Shown: positions 6,388 to 13,968 of the stretch, one piece after another
Position numbering within the stretch: the stretch's first letter is position 1
How the letters are laid out: each line of letters begins with the position of its first letter
Assembly (NCBI GenBank): GCA_045546615.1
Contig: JAZQDD010000031.1
Location: 1-33,126 of the forward strand
Source: CAG-390 sp045546615
GTDB taxonomy: Bacteria > Bacillota > Clostridia > Oscillospirales > CAG-272
DNA length: 33,126 nucleotides
Reading direction: 5' to 3'
Notes under the pieces: generated by a model
The model's input: the letters and a program-made list of their open reading frames with translations, nothing else
Databases searched by the model: none
Told to the model about the DNA's origin: nothing
Program-made: the position numbers and the translations under genes

Positions 6388-7794
6388 ATGTCAGATATTA
6401 GAAAAGTTAAAATAACGGAGACTGCTTTGCGCGACTCCCACCAGTCCTTGATCGCTACAAGAATGACCACCGATGAGATGATCCCGATCCTCGAAGCTAT
6501 GGACTCCATCGGCTACCACTCCCTTGAAGCATGGGGAGGTGCGACATTCGATTCCTGCCTGCGTTTTCTGAATGAGGATCCGTGGGAAAGACTGCGCACC
6601 ATACGCAAGCATGTGAAGAACACAAAACTGCAGATGCTTTTCCGCGGTCAGAATATTCTCGGCTACCGCCATTATTCTGATGACGTTGTTGATTATTTCG
6701 TTGCAAAATCCATTGAAAACGGAATTGATATTATAAGAATTTTTGATGCTCTCAACGATGCTCGCAATCTCGAGACGTCTATTGCCGCCGCCAACAAATA
6801 CGGCGGACACGTGCAGGCTGTTATTTGCTATACCACCAGTAAGGTTCATAGCATCGAGTTCTTTGCGGGATACGCCGCACAGCTTGAAAAGATGGGCGCG
6901 GATTCAATCTGTATTAAGGATATGGCAGGTCTGCTTCGTCCCTACGATGCATACGACCTTGTTAAAGCGGTAAAGGCGGCGGTTTCCGTGCCTGTACAGC
7001 TTCACACTCACTACACCTCGGGACTTGCGTCTATGACACTTCTCAAGGCTATCGAGGCAGGTGTTGATATCGTTGATACTGCAATTTCTCCTATGGCACT
7101 CGGCACTTCACAGCCCCCGACGGAATCCCTTGTAGCAACGCTTCAGGGCACGCAGTACGATACGGGAATCTCGCTTGATTCTCTCCAGCCCATTACAAAG
7201 CATTTTTCGGCGCTGCGCGCAAAGTACCGCGATGCAGGTCTGCTTGATGATAAGGTGCTTACCGTTGACGTTAATGCGCTGATGTATCAAGTTCCCGGCG
7301 GAATGCTCTCCAATCTCGTTTCACAGCTCAAAAAACAGGGCAAGGACCATCTTCTTACCGAGGTTTTGGAGGAAGTTCCGAGAGTTCGCGCAGATGCAGG
7401 ATATCCGCCCCTTGTAACGCCCTCGTCTCAGATCGTTGGTACACAGGCTGTGCTTAACGTCCTTGCCGGTGAGAGATACAAGATGGTAACCAAGGAGTTT
7501 AAGGGACTTGTAAAGGGCGAATACGGAAGAACTCCCGCGCCCGTTTCGCAGAGCTTTATTAAGCAGATCGCAGGAGACGAGCCGCTCGTTCTCGTGCGTC
7601 CTGCCGATCTTCTTGAGCCTGAACTTGATAAGCTTCGCGAGGAGATCGCGCCTTACTACGAGCAGGACGAGGACGTTCTCAGCTACGCGCTCTTCGAGGA
7701 CGTAGCCAAGAAGTTCTTTGAGTACCGCAAGGCTAAAAAGTATAATCTTGACGCTCCCCACGCCGACGGCGCAAACGGAGTGCATACGGTATAA
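6388..7794 (+). CDS. oadA: oxaloacetate decarboxylase alpha / pyruvate carboxyltransferase subunit without biotin domain
   Basis: 468 aa. A TIM-barrel carboxyltransferase domain (about 1-300, HMGL-like plus PYC/OADA) shows the metal and substrate motifs ALRDSHQSL near the N terminus, the likely carboxylated lysine in CIKDMAGLL, and the metal ligands QLHTHYTSG. The C-terminal part ends without the biotinyl domain found in many OadA proteins; the separate carrier in this operon replaces it. It would transfer a carboxyl group between oxaloacetate/pyruvate and biotin, as in the 5S subunit of transcarboxylase. GAGG precedes the start. Its stop codon lies in a 22-nt segment that is repeated inverted at 9917-9938. 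Confidence 0.9.
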   Translation: MSDIRKVKITETALRDSHQSLIATRMTTDEMIPILEAMDSIGYHSLEAWGGATFDSCLRFLNEDPWERLRTIRKHVKNTKLQMLFRGQNILGYRHYSDDVVDYFVAKSIENGIDIIRIFDALNDARNLETSIAAANKYGGHVQAVICYTTSKVHSIEFFAGYAAQLEKMGADSICIKDMAGLLRPYDAYDLVKAVKAAVSVPVQLHTHYTSGLASMTLLKAIEAGVDIVDTAISPMALGTSQPPTESLVATLQGTQYDTGISLDSLQPITKHFSALRAKYRDAGLLDDKVLTVDVNALMYQVPGGMLSNLVSQLKKQGKDHLLTEVLEEVPRVRADAGYPPLVTPSSQIVGTQAVLNVLAGERYKMVTKEFKGLVKGEYGRTPAPVSQSFIKQIAGDEPLVLVRPADLLEPELDKLREEIAPYYEQDEDVLSYALFEDVAKKFFEYRKAKKYNLDAPHADGANGVHTV

Positions 7795-7812
7795 AAAATA
7801 CGCGCTCGCAAA
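7791..7812. repeat. Left half of a 22-nt inverted pair (partner 9917-9938)
   Basis: The segment beginning ATAAAAAATACGCGCTCG is repeated in perfect inverted form at 9917-9938. Each copy contains the stop codon of the gene that runs into it (oadA here). Together they look like the two arms of one bidirectional terminator separated by 2104 bp. Confidence 0.8.
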
Positions 7813-7921
7813 GCGGTGTACTCCTAATGATAGTTTTTTGAAGTTTGGTAGAACACATTGCTTAGCAACAGGGAAGATAGATTCAAATCAAAATTTGGAG
7901 TACTCCTTGTTACAAATTTAA
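7813..7921. other. Non-coding stretch with small palindromes
   Basis: No credible gene. It contains GGAGTACTCC (perfect palindrome near 7894) nested inside AAATTTG...CAAATTT (about 7888-7919), and a second GTACTCC near 7817. It is the left end of the AT-rich insert carrying the GLUG lipoprotein. Confidence 0.4.
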
Positions 7922-7961
7922 AAAACACTCGCTATCAAAAAAAGATAGCGAGTGTTTTTTT
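7922..7961. terminator. Strong bidirectional terminator
   Basis: AAAACACTCGCTATC pairs perfectly with GATAGCGAGTGTTTT around an A-rich loop, with A and T tracts on the two sides. It can serve both oadA (plus) and the GLUG lipoprotein gene (minus, stop at 8017). Confidence 0.9.
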
Positions 7962-8016
7962 GTATAGATTGATAATACAATAAAATATTAAAGTGGTTGG
8001 AACGTAAAATGACAAG

Positions 8017-9498
8017 TTATTTCAACGTCGGGTATGTTCCGTCCTTTAAATTCCAAATGTCACTATCCCAAAGCATTCTGTTTTTGTAAAAAGCAATATT
8101 TGTCAAATCATTTTGATTAGCGGGTGTTCCATCTTTGACGATTTTATCACCTGTAATAACTTGATTAGCAAGGTAATAGCAGTTAGTTATTACTTTGTCT
8201 GCATTTTGTCCGATAGTTGCGGAAATCGCTTCAGGATTCTCGGTTTTACAATTACAATGAACATTGCCTATAGCAAAACTATCACTAACAGATATTGTAC
8301 TCATAACGGATGAAAAATAATCCGCTCTTATGTAACCAATAAGTGCACCCGCATATCCGAGTTCAGGGCAATTCAAAGAAACATTACCTGTTGAATAACA
8401 AGATTTCACATTGCCTTTTTCCATATTTCCAAGTAGGCCACCCGCATAATATACTGCCCCGTGACCGTTCATCACCGAAGCTGATACATCAACTGTTGAA
8501 TAACAATTGGCAATATCTGACATATAAGATGATCCAACAAGTCCACCCATATGCAAGTTCGCAAACAAATCAGTAGTCAAGGAAATCGAACCTTTTGAAC
8601 AGCACTGTGTTATCGAATTTTTACTGGAATATCCTGTAATTCCGGCTAAATAACACTCAAGTCTATTTTCACTGTTAATATCCGCTATTATCGAAATATC
8701 AGACGAACATTTTACGATACTGCCATATGCCGTAGAGCTAATGCCGCCAACACAAAGCCTTCCGATTGTACCGCTTAGTTTCGTCTCAATTTTTCCTTGA
8801 ATCGAACAATTTTTTATATTCCCCTGGTTATAAGCAGCAATACCACCTATATAAAGAGAATCTATTGTTTCTGAATTTATGTTAACGTGAAGTTGCTTTA
8901 CATTGAGATTAAAAATGTTGCCATCAACATACCCAAACAGGCCGGAATATGCTGTATAATATGTTCCAAAACCTTCTACCGCAGATAATATGATAGAATT
9001 CTCATCGATAATAATATTGCAAATTGAATATCCGCTTCCATCAAACTCTCCCGAAAAGACATTTTCTGGAGTAGCTCCTATAGGAGATATAGATTTGCCA
9101 TTCATATCAATATGATTTGAGAGAGTAATTTTTACATTTTCAAGATTGGAACCGTTATTTACAATTTCAATCAATCCTGCCAACTGATCAGCAGTTGAAA
9201 TGGTAAATTCTAAATCAATAACATTATACCAAGATGTGTCCGTTTCTCCACTCCACAACGAACAGCCGCAGACAGAACAAAAATTGTCTATGTAATTATG
9301 AGTGATGCAAGTTGAATTTGTATTGCTTTCTGTATTATCGTTTGTACTTGTGTTGGTGTCATCATCGGTAACATCATTGTTGCTATCATTATCATAGATA
9401 TCGTCCCTATTGGCGTTGCCCTTGTTGGTTGTTCCATCACAAGCAATTAAAGTTAAGATCATAAGCGCGGCAAGAAAGATTGATAAAAAATTTTTCAT
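8017..9498 (-). CDS. GLUG-repeat surface lipoprotein
   Basis: 493 aa. The start at 9498 is chosen because it follows AAGGAG and gives a lipoprotein signal peptide ending LTLIAC (lipobox, Cys20). Then come an Asn/Asp/Thr-rich linker (about 25-70), a short CITHNYIDNFCSVCG Cys motif, and a long beta-solenoid-like region with at least six GLUG-type repeats, for example YSGLFGYVDGNI, YIGGIAAYNQGNIKNC, HMGGLVGSSYMSDIANC and YAGGLLGNMEKGNVKSC. The end, MLWDSDIWNLKDGTYPTLK, is typical of GLUG proteins. It is probably displayed on the cell surface in adhesion or glycan contact; no enzyme motif is seen. It is more A/T-rich than its neighbours and sits between a 22-bp inverted pair, suggesting acquisition. 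Confidence 0.88.
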   Translation of the reverse strand: MKNFLSIFLAALMILTLIACDGTTNKGNANRDDIYDNDSNNDVTDDDTNTSTNDNTESNTNSTCITHNYIDNFCSVCGCSLWSGETDTSWYNVIDLEFTISTADQLAGLIEIVNNGSNLENVKITLSNHIDMNGKSISPIGATPENVFSGEFDGSGYSICNIIIDENSIILSAVEGFGTYYTAYSGLFGYVDGNIFNLNVKQLHVNINSETIDSLYIGGIAAYNQGNIKNCSIQGKIETKLSGTIGRLCVGGISSTAYGSIVKCSSDISIIADINSENRLECYLAGITGYSSKNSITQCCSKGSISLTTDLFANLHMGGLVGSSYMSDIANCYSTVDVSASVMNGHGAVYYAGGLLGNMEKGNVKSCYSTGNVSLNCPELGYAGALIGYIRADYFSSVMSTISVSDSFAIGNVHCNCKTENPEAISATIGQNADKVITNCYYLANQVITGDKIVKDGTPANQNDLTNIAFYKNRMLWDSDIWNLKDGTYPTLK

Positions 9499-9733
9499 TT
9501 CCTTTTTCTCCTTAGTTTTTTGTTTTTTCTTTCGGTGAAAACAAAAAGTGCGCGGCATAAAACCACGCACCGAAAAACGTAGCTCCATGCCGCGACGCAA
9601 ACTTTTTCACACTACCTCTTTACAAGGGAAAGCATACAAAAAGGGAGCATACATTTTTACCAAAAGGAAAAAGGTATACTTATCCCATGTTTGCCATGGT
9701 AGTGCAGTAATATTCAGTTTGCGTCGCAAGAGT
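9499..9733 (-). promoter_or_regulatory. Structured, riboswitch-like 5' leader of the GLUG lipoprotein gene
   Basis: In minus-strand order: a 12-bp closing stem P1 (GCGACGCAAACT 9727-9716 with AGTTTGCGTCGC 9603-9592); a second stem CACTACC 9704-9698 with GGTAGTG 9616-9610; then an inner GGGATAAGTATACC (9684-9671) that can pair with either of two near copies of GTATGCT..CCC (about 9651-9624). After P1 comes CGCGGCAT (9594-9587), complementary over 8 bp to ATGCCGCG (9558-9551), which is part of the terminator hairpin at 9548-9570. P1 and this alternative helix overlap by 3 nt. The layout is that of a termination-controlled leader. I recognise no known riboswitch class. Confidence 0.55.
9543..9570 (-). 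terminator. Intrinsic terminator inside the GLUG-gene leader
   Basis: Minus strand GTGCGTGG (9570-9563), 7-nt loop, CCGCGCAC (9555-9548), then TTTTT. It ends 45 nt before the start codon, so it would attenuate the gene unless an alternative fold forms. Confidence 0.65.
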
Positions 9734-9762
9734 ATTTTAACACACTTTCGATAAATTGTAAA
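9734..9762 (-). promoter_or_regulatory. Promoter of the GLUG lipoprotein leader
   Basis: Minus strand TTTACA (9762-9757), 17-nt spacer, TAAAAT (9739-9734). The predicted start falls just before the first arm of stem P1, so the whole fold lies in the transcript. Confidence 0.65.
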
Positions 9763-9854
9763 TACTTTTTAGGAAAATAATATAATATCTGCTATAAAAA
9801 ACGCCAAGCATAACATTATTTTTCTTTGCGGCTTTGTGTTTTGGGCATAAACAC

Positions 9855-9892
9855 AAAATACGGTATACCCCTTTCGAGATATACCGTATTTT
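9855..9892. terminator. Bidirectional hairpin terminator
   Basis: AAAATACGGTAT (9855-9866) pairs perfectly with ATACCGTATTTT (9881-9892). It lies 43 nt beyond the minus-strand DUF4349 stop and is flanked by A and T tracts. Between it and the GLUG promoter (9763-9854) I see only A/T-rich sequence. Confidence 0.8.
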
Positions 9893-9916
9893 TGAAAACT
9901 TTTGTGCGCATACAAT

Positions 9917-9938
9917 TTTGCGAGCGCGTATTTTTTAT
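9917..9938. repeat. Right half of the 22-nt inverted pair (partner 7791-7812)
   Basis: Perfect reverse complement of 7791-7812, containing the stop codon of the DUF4349 gene. In minus orientation both genes end in TAA followed by the same AAAATACGCGCTCGC sequence. Confidence 0.8.
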
Positions 9939-10870
9939 TGTTTTTTCTTTTTCTTTATGATAGCCTTAACTATAAGCAGTGCGGAAATTCCCAGCACAGC
10001 GAGAACTAAAAACACGGGGAGCGCCGCTACCACAAATATGGCAAAGTCCATACAGAACTCGCCAAATGCCTTCCAGCTTCCCGAGAAGGCTTTACTAACA
10101 CGCTCAAAAAAGCTCGGTTTTTCGACGGTCGTGGGGGTATATTCAAACACCTCCGATATCGAGAGAGTTACCGTCGAATAGCTTACTTTATTGTCGTAAA
10201 TATCTATCTGTGCTTGATATTCAGCGAGTTGCTGTTCGATCTCGGAAATGCGTTTTTGGAGAGTGTACCAAAAATCGTAGTCCTTGGCATTGTCCAAAGA
10301 GCTCATCATGGCAAGCAGACTTTGGCGCTCGGTGTTGAGCGTTTCCATCCTTGCGGTAATGCTGTAGTAGGAGTTGCTTACATCCTGCTCGGACGATGAG
10401 CTTGAGGTGACGTTCATAGAGCCGTCAAGACCGCTTACGAAGGCATCTACCTGATCGGCAGGTATCCTTATCACAAAAGTTGCCTGTCGACTGTATTTTT
10501 CACCGTAATTATTGTAGCTTTTGCCTGTTACTTTTGACGAGCTAACGTATCCGCTGTGGGAGTCGATCAAGGTGTAAAGCGTACTGATGGTACTGTCGTA
10601 TTCCTTTGTTTCCGCATTTACCGTAAAAGTGCGGATTATCTTCGGCTCGTTTTCAACGCCGTTGGATGTGTTATCCTTGTTGCTTTCGGGAAAGTCTCCT
10701 ACTCCTTCTTTGTCGAGCGAAACGCTTGGTGCAGTTTCTGCGTATCTGTCCGAAGCCCCTATTTTCTCGTTTGCTAAAGAATCTTGCGCCGAGCAAGATG
10801 AAAACAAAGCAGAGGAAATAAGCAAAAGGACTAAAATCGCAGAAATCCACGTTTTCTTAAAGTTCTTCAT
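9935..10870 (-). CDS. DUF4349 domain lipoprotein
   Basis: 311 aa. The N-terminal signal peptide ends in the lipobox LFSSC. A low-complexity linker follows to about residue 75, then the DUF4349 core: RTFTVNAETKEYDSTISTL, GYVSSSKVTGKSY, ATFVIRIPADQVDAF, an SITARMETLNTERQSLL helix and a coiled-coil stretch RISEIEQQLAEYQAQI, then VTLSISEV. A membrane helix near residues 275-303 and a Lys-rich tail close the protein. The layout implies anchoring to the outer membrane face by lipid at one end and by the helix at the other. The function of the family is not established. It starts 42 nt after valS and may be cotranscribed with it. Confidence 0.9.
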   Translation of the reverse strand: MKNFKKTWISAILVLLLISSALFSSCSAQDSLANEKIGASDRYAETAPSVSLDKEGVGDFPESNKDNTSNGVENEPKIIRTFTVNAETKEYDSTISTLYTLIDSHSGYVSSSKVTGKSYNNYGEKYSRQATFVIRIPADQVDAFVSGLDGSMNVTSSSSSEQDVSNSYYSITARMETLNTERQSLLAMMSSLDNAKDYDFWYTLQKRISEIEQQLAEYQAQIDIYDNKVSYSTVTLSISEVFEYTPTTVEKPSFFERVSKAFSGSWKAFGEFCMDFAIFVVAALPVFLVLAVLGISALLIVKAIIKKKKKQ

Positions 10871-10912
10871 TGTGTTTCTCCTATTTTGTTGTTATTGCTC
10901 GGCGCATATAAA

Positions 10913-13582
10913 TTAGTTTATTTTTGCAAGTGCGGCTTCAATTCCCGCGGCGGTCTCCTCGTATTTAGCAAGCTTTGCCTTTTCAGCCTCAACAACTGCG
11001 GCAGGTGCTTTTGCCACGAAGCCTGCGTTGGAGAGCTTGCCGACAAGGCGAGCGATCTCGCCCTTGGTCTTTTCAAGCTCCTTGGTAAGTCTTTCCTTTT
11101 CCTTTGCCATATCAACAAGCTCGGAAATGGGAAGATATACGGTTGCGGCATCGGTAACTATCTGTGCAGCATCGTCGGCGGATATCTTGCCGTCAAAGGA
11201 TGCGGCAACCTCAACCTCGGATGCGGACGCAAGTCTTACAAAGAAGGGATGAGTAGCTTCTCCAAAGGAGGACGCATACTTTGTTTCAATATAGACCTTG
11301 GTCTTTCTGGAGGGAGGAACGTTCATTTCCGTGCGGCGCGCGCGGATAGCCTTGATAACGGTGATGAGCTTTTCAAAGTCAGCGGCTTCCTCTGCGAAGC
11401 AAAGATCCTCGTTGAATGCGGGGAAGTCGGAGATCATGATGCTTTCGCTATCAGATGCGTGGGGAAGAGCCTGATAGATCTCCTCGGTGATGAAGGGCAT
11501 AAAGGGATGCAGGAGCTTGAGCGTACCCTCGAGAACGTAGGTGAGAACGTTCTGCGCGATAAGGCAACCCTCGCTGTCCTTGTCATTAAGACGAGCCTTG
11601 GTAAGCTCGATGTACCAATCGCAGAAAACATCCCATACGAAATCATAGATAGCAGAGAGTGCAATGCCGATCTCGTATTTATCAAGAGAGGCGGTAACGG
11701 ATGCGGTAAGCGCATTGAAGCGGTCGAGTATCCACTTGTCCTCGGGAGCAAGCTTGTCGATAGCGGGCAGAGAAGCCTTTTCTATCGTGAGGTTCATGCG
11801 GACAAAACGCGATGCGTTCCAGAGCTTATTTGCAAAGTTACGAGCTGCCTCGATCTTTTCATCCGAGAAACGCATATCGTTTCCGGGGGAGTTGCCTGTG
11901 GTAAGGGCAAAGCGCAGGGCGTCAGCTCCGTACTTGGAGATGATCTCAAGGGGATCAATGCCATTGCCGAGCGATTTTGACATCTTGCGCCCCTGCGCAT
12001 CTCTTACAAGTCCATGTATAAAGACGTGGCTAAAGGGTTTTTGTTCCATAAATTCAAGGCTCATAAATATCATTTTAGAAACCCAGAACGTAATGATGTC
12101 ATAACCCGTAACAAGAACGGCAGTAGGATAGTATTTTTCAAGCTCGGCGGTCTTTTCGGGCCAACCGAGAGTGGTAAAGGGCCAAAGGGCAGAGGAGAAC
12201 CAAGTGTCAAGCACGTCCTCGTCCTGAGTTATCTTCGTCGAGCCGCACTTTGGACATTTTGTAACGCTTTCCTCGGAAACCACAAGCTCGCCGCAATCCT
12301 CGCAGTAGTATGCGGGAATACGGTGTCCCCACCAAAGCTGACGGGAAATGCACCAGTCCTTGATGTTTTCCATCCAGTTAAGATATATCTTTGAGAATCT
12401 GTCGGGAACGTAGCGGATGTCGTCCTCCTTTACAGCCGCGATAGCAGGCTCTGCAAGGGGCTTCATTTTAACGAACCACTGCTTTGAAGCAACAGGCTCA
12501 AGTACGGTACCGCAACGGTAGCAATGTGCAACGTTGTGAACGCATTTTTCAATCTTAACAAGAAGTCCCTCGGCTTCCAGATCGGCAACGATCTGACGGC
12601 GAGCCTCAAATCTGTCAAGTCCCTGATACTTTCCGCCGTTTTCGTTAATGTGGGCGGTGTTGTCAAGAACGATGATGTTTTCAAGATTGTGGCGCAGACC
12701 CGTTTCGTAGTCATTGGGGTCATGCGCGGGGGTGATCTTAACACAGCCCGTACCGAAATCCTTGTCAACGTTCTCGTCAGCGATAACGGGTATCTCGCGG
12801 CCTACCAAGGGAAGAATGAGAGTCTTTCCAACGAGGTCTGCATATCTGTCATCATCGGGAGCAACTGCAACCGCAGTATCTCCAAGGAGCGTTTCGGGAC
12901 GTGTGGTAGCTATAATAACGTACTTGCCGTCCTCGCCCTTAATGGGGTAGCGGATGTGCCAGAAGCTTCCCTCAAGCTCCTTGTGCTCGACCTCGGCATC
13001 CGAAATAACGGTGTTACACTTGGGGCAAACGTTGGTAATGCGAAGTCCGCGGTAAATAAGCCCCTTATTGTAAAGGCTTACGAAAACGCGGCGAACGGCG
13101 GCAGAAAGGCTGTCGCTCATTGTGAACTGCTCGCGCGTAAAGTCGCAGGATGAGCCGAGCTTTTGGAGCTGACCTATAATGCGGCTTCCGTACTGTGCTT
13201 TCCAATCCCAAACTCGCTTAAGAAAAGCCTCACGGCCGAGATCGTGGCGGGTGATACCCTCGTTTACACGAAGATTTTCCTCAACCTTGATCTGTGTTGC
13301 AATTCCCGCATGGTCAGTACCCGGAACCCACAGGGTGTTAAATCCCTGCATACGCTTGTAGCGAATGAGGATGTCCTGCAGAGTTTCATCAAGCGCGTGA
13401 CCCATGTGAAGCTGTCCCGTTACGTTTGGGGGCGGGATAACGATGCAGAAAGGGGGGCGCTCATCCTTAACGTCGGGGGTGAAATAACCCTTTTCCATCC
13501 ACATGGAATAAAGTCTGTCCTCAAACTGCGACGGATCGTAGGTTTTGGGCAGCTCGTGTGTCTGTGTCTGTTTTTCTTCCAT
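10913..13582 (-). CDS. valS: valyl-tRNA synthetase
   Basis: 889 aa, class Ia synthetase charging tRNA-Val. The HIGH-type motif HMGHA lies in PPPNVTGQLHMGHA (about residue 58), the editing (CP1) domain contains TTRPETLLGDTAVAV, Cys pairs CPKC and CEDC..CPKC are visible, and GRKMSKSLGNG (about residue 532) is the KMSKS loop. A C-terminal coiled-coil arm (ELVDMAKEKERLTKELEK) closes it. The start at 13582 is fixed by GGAG 8 nt upstream; the open frame continues upstream only because the T-box leader lacks stops. Its leader carries a T-box with a GUC valine specifier, so it should be induced when tRNA-Val is uncharged. Confidence 0.97.
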   Translation of the reverse strand: MEEKQTQTHELPKTYDPSQFEDRLYSMWMEKGYFTPDVKDERPPFCIVIPPPNVTGQLHMGHALDETLQDILIRYKRMQGFNTLWVPGTDHAGIATQIKVEENLRVNEGITRHDLGREAFLKRVWDWKAQYGSRIIGQLQKLGSSCDFTREQFTMSDSLSAAVRRVFVSLYNKGLIYRGLRITNVCPKCNTVISDAEVEHKELEGSFWHIRYPIKGEDGKYVIIATTRPETLLGDTAVAVAPDDDRYADLVGKTLILPLVGREIPVIADENVDKDFGTGCVKITPAHDPNDYETGLRHNLENIIVLDNTAHINENGGKYQGLDRFEARRQIVADLEAEGLLVKIEKCVHNVAHCYRCGTVLEPVASKQWFVKMKPLAEPAIAAVKEDDIRYVPDRFSKIYLNWMENIKDWCISRQLWWGHRIPAYYCEDCGELVVSEESVTKCPKCGSTKITQDEDVLDTWFSSALWPFTTLGWPEKTAELEKYYPTAVLVTGYDIITFWVSKMIFMSLEFMEQKPFSHVFIHGLVRDAQGRKMSKSLGNGIDPLEIISKYGADALRFALTTGNSPGNDMRFSDEKIEAARNFANKLWNASRFVRMNLTIEKASLPAIDKLAPEDKWILDRFNALTASVTASLDKYEIGIALSAIYDFVWDVFCDWYIELTKARLNDKDSEGCLIAQNVLTYVLEGTLKLLHPFMPFITEEIYQALPHASDSESIMISDFPAFNEDLCFAEEAADFEKLITVIKAIRARRTEMNVPPSRKTKVYIETKYASSFGEATHPFFVRLASASEVEVAASFDGKISADDAAQIVTDAATVYLPISELVDMAKEKERLTKELEKTKGEIARLVGKLSNAGFVAKAPAAVVEAEKAKLAKYEETAAGIEAALAKIN

Positions 13583-13609
13583 AATCTTTCTCCAAAATAT
13601 ATTTTTTAT

Positions 13610-13846
13610 TTTTAACGTAAAAAAACGCCCCACATCCAAAACAGGACGCAAGACGCGCGGTACCACCTGAATTTGCGCTGTGCGCACACTCAAAAGCCGA
13701 TAACGAGGCAACCGTTCGGAGCTACTTGATTCACCCCGACCACTCACGGACGACTTCAAAGCCGTTTTCCGAGGGCTTACACCAACCGCCCCTTCTCTGT
13801 GGGAAAACCTATCTTTTACTACTTCCGATCACAGCGTTTATACATA
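13610..13846 (-). ncRNA. T-box leader (valine) of valS
   Basis: On the minus strand the leader contains the T-box core GGTGGTACCGCGC (13667-13655), whose loop pairs with the tRNA 3' end. An intrinsic terminator (CGTCC..GGATG stem plus T run ending near 13617) comes right after it. Upstream are the conserved AGTAGTAAAAGATAGG, AGAGAAGGGGCGGTTGGTG, GGAGCTAC.. and CCGAACGG elements. The specifier is most likely GTC at 13754-13752 within TTTGAAGTCGTCC, a valine codon matching the downstream gene. Confidence 0.92.
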
Positions 13847-13847
13847 A

Positions 13848-13876
13848 AGTATACCATAAGTAAGGATTTTTGTCAA
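13848..13876 (-). promoter_or_regulatory. Promoter of the valS T-box transcript
   Basis: Minus strand TTGACA (13876-13871), 17-nt spacer, TATACT (13853-13848). It is divergent from the polA promoter. Confidence 0.85.
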
Positions 13877-13908
13877 CACAAAAATAAAAACTAATATTTA
13901 TATTTTCC

Positions 13909-13938
13909 TTGACCTTTGCCTTGATTTTATGGTATACT
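13909..13938 (+). promoter_or_regulatory. Promoter of polA
   Basis: TTGACC (13909-13914), 18-nt spacer, TATACT (13933-13938), about 30 nt before the polA start. Confidence 0.75.
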
Positions 13939-13968
13939 AAATTATATCTAAAAATAAGGAAGATGAAA

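Noticed and set aside
7718..7921. 67-aa plus-strand reading frame overlapping the end of oadA
   Set aside because: It starts inside oadA in another frame and has no ribosome binding site or recognisable domain.
8017..9600. Start of the GLUG protein at 9600 (527 aa)
   Set aside because: The longer frame includes the leader terminator and lacks a signal peptide at its end; the ATG at 9498 follows AAGGAG and opens directly into a lipoprotein signal.
9592..9727. c-di-GMP-I (GEMM) riboswitch, suggested by GACGCAAA near the leader start
   Set aside because: The segment lies in a terminal stem arm, and the other conserved GEMM parts (CACGCACAGGGCAAACC, the GNRA tetraloop and its receptor) are not in place.
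9548..9754. 68-aa plus-strand frame in the GLUG-gene leader
   Set aside because: It is basic and low-complexity, with no ribosome binding site; the region is better explained as structured RNA on the other strand.
10886..11980. 364-aa plus-strand reading frame
   Set aside because: It is antisense to valS, Cys/Gly/Leu-rich with no recognisable domain; a shadow of a well-supported gene.
13583..13759. N-terminal extension of ValS
   Set aside because: The frame happens to be open through the T-box leader; the ribosome binding site and family start place the initiator at 13582.
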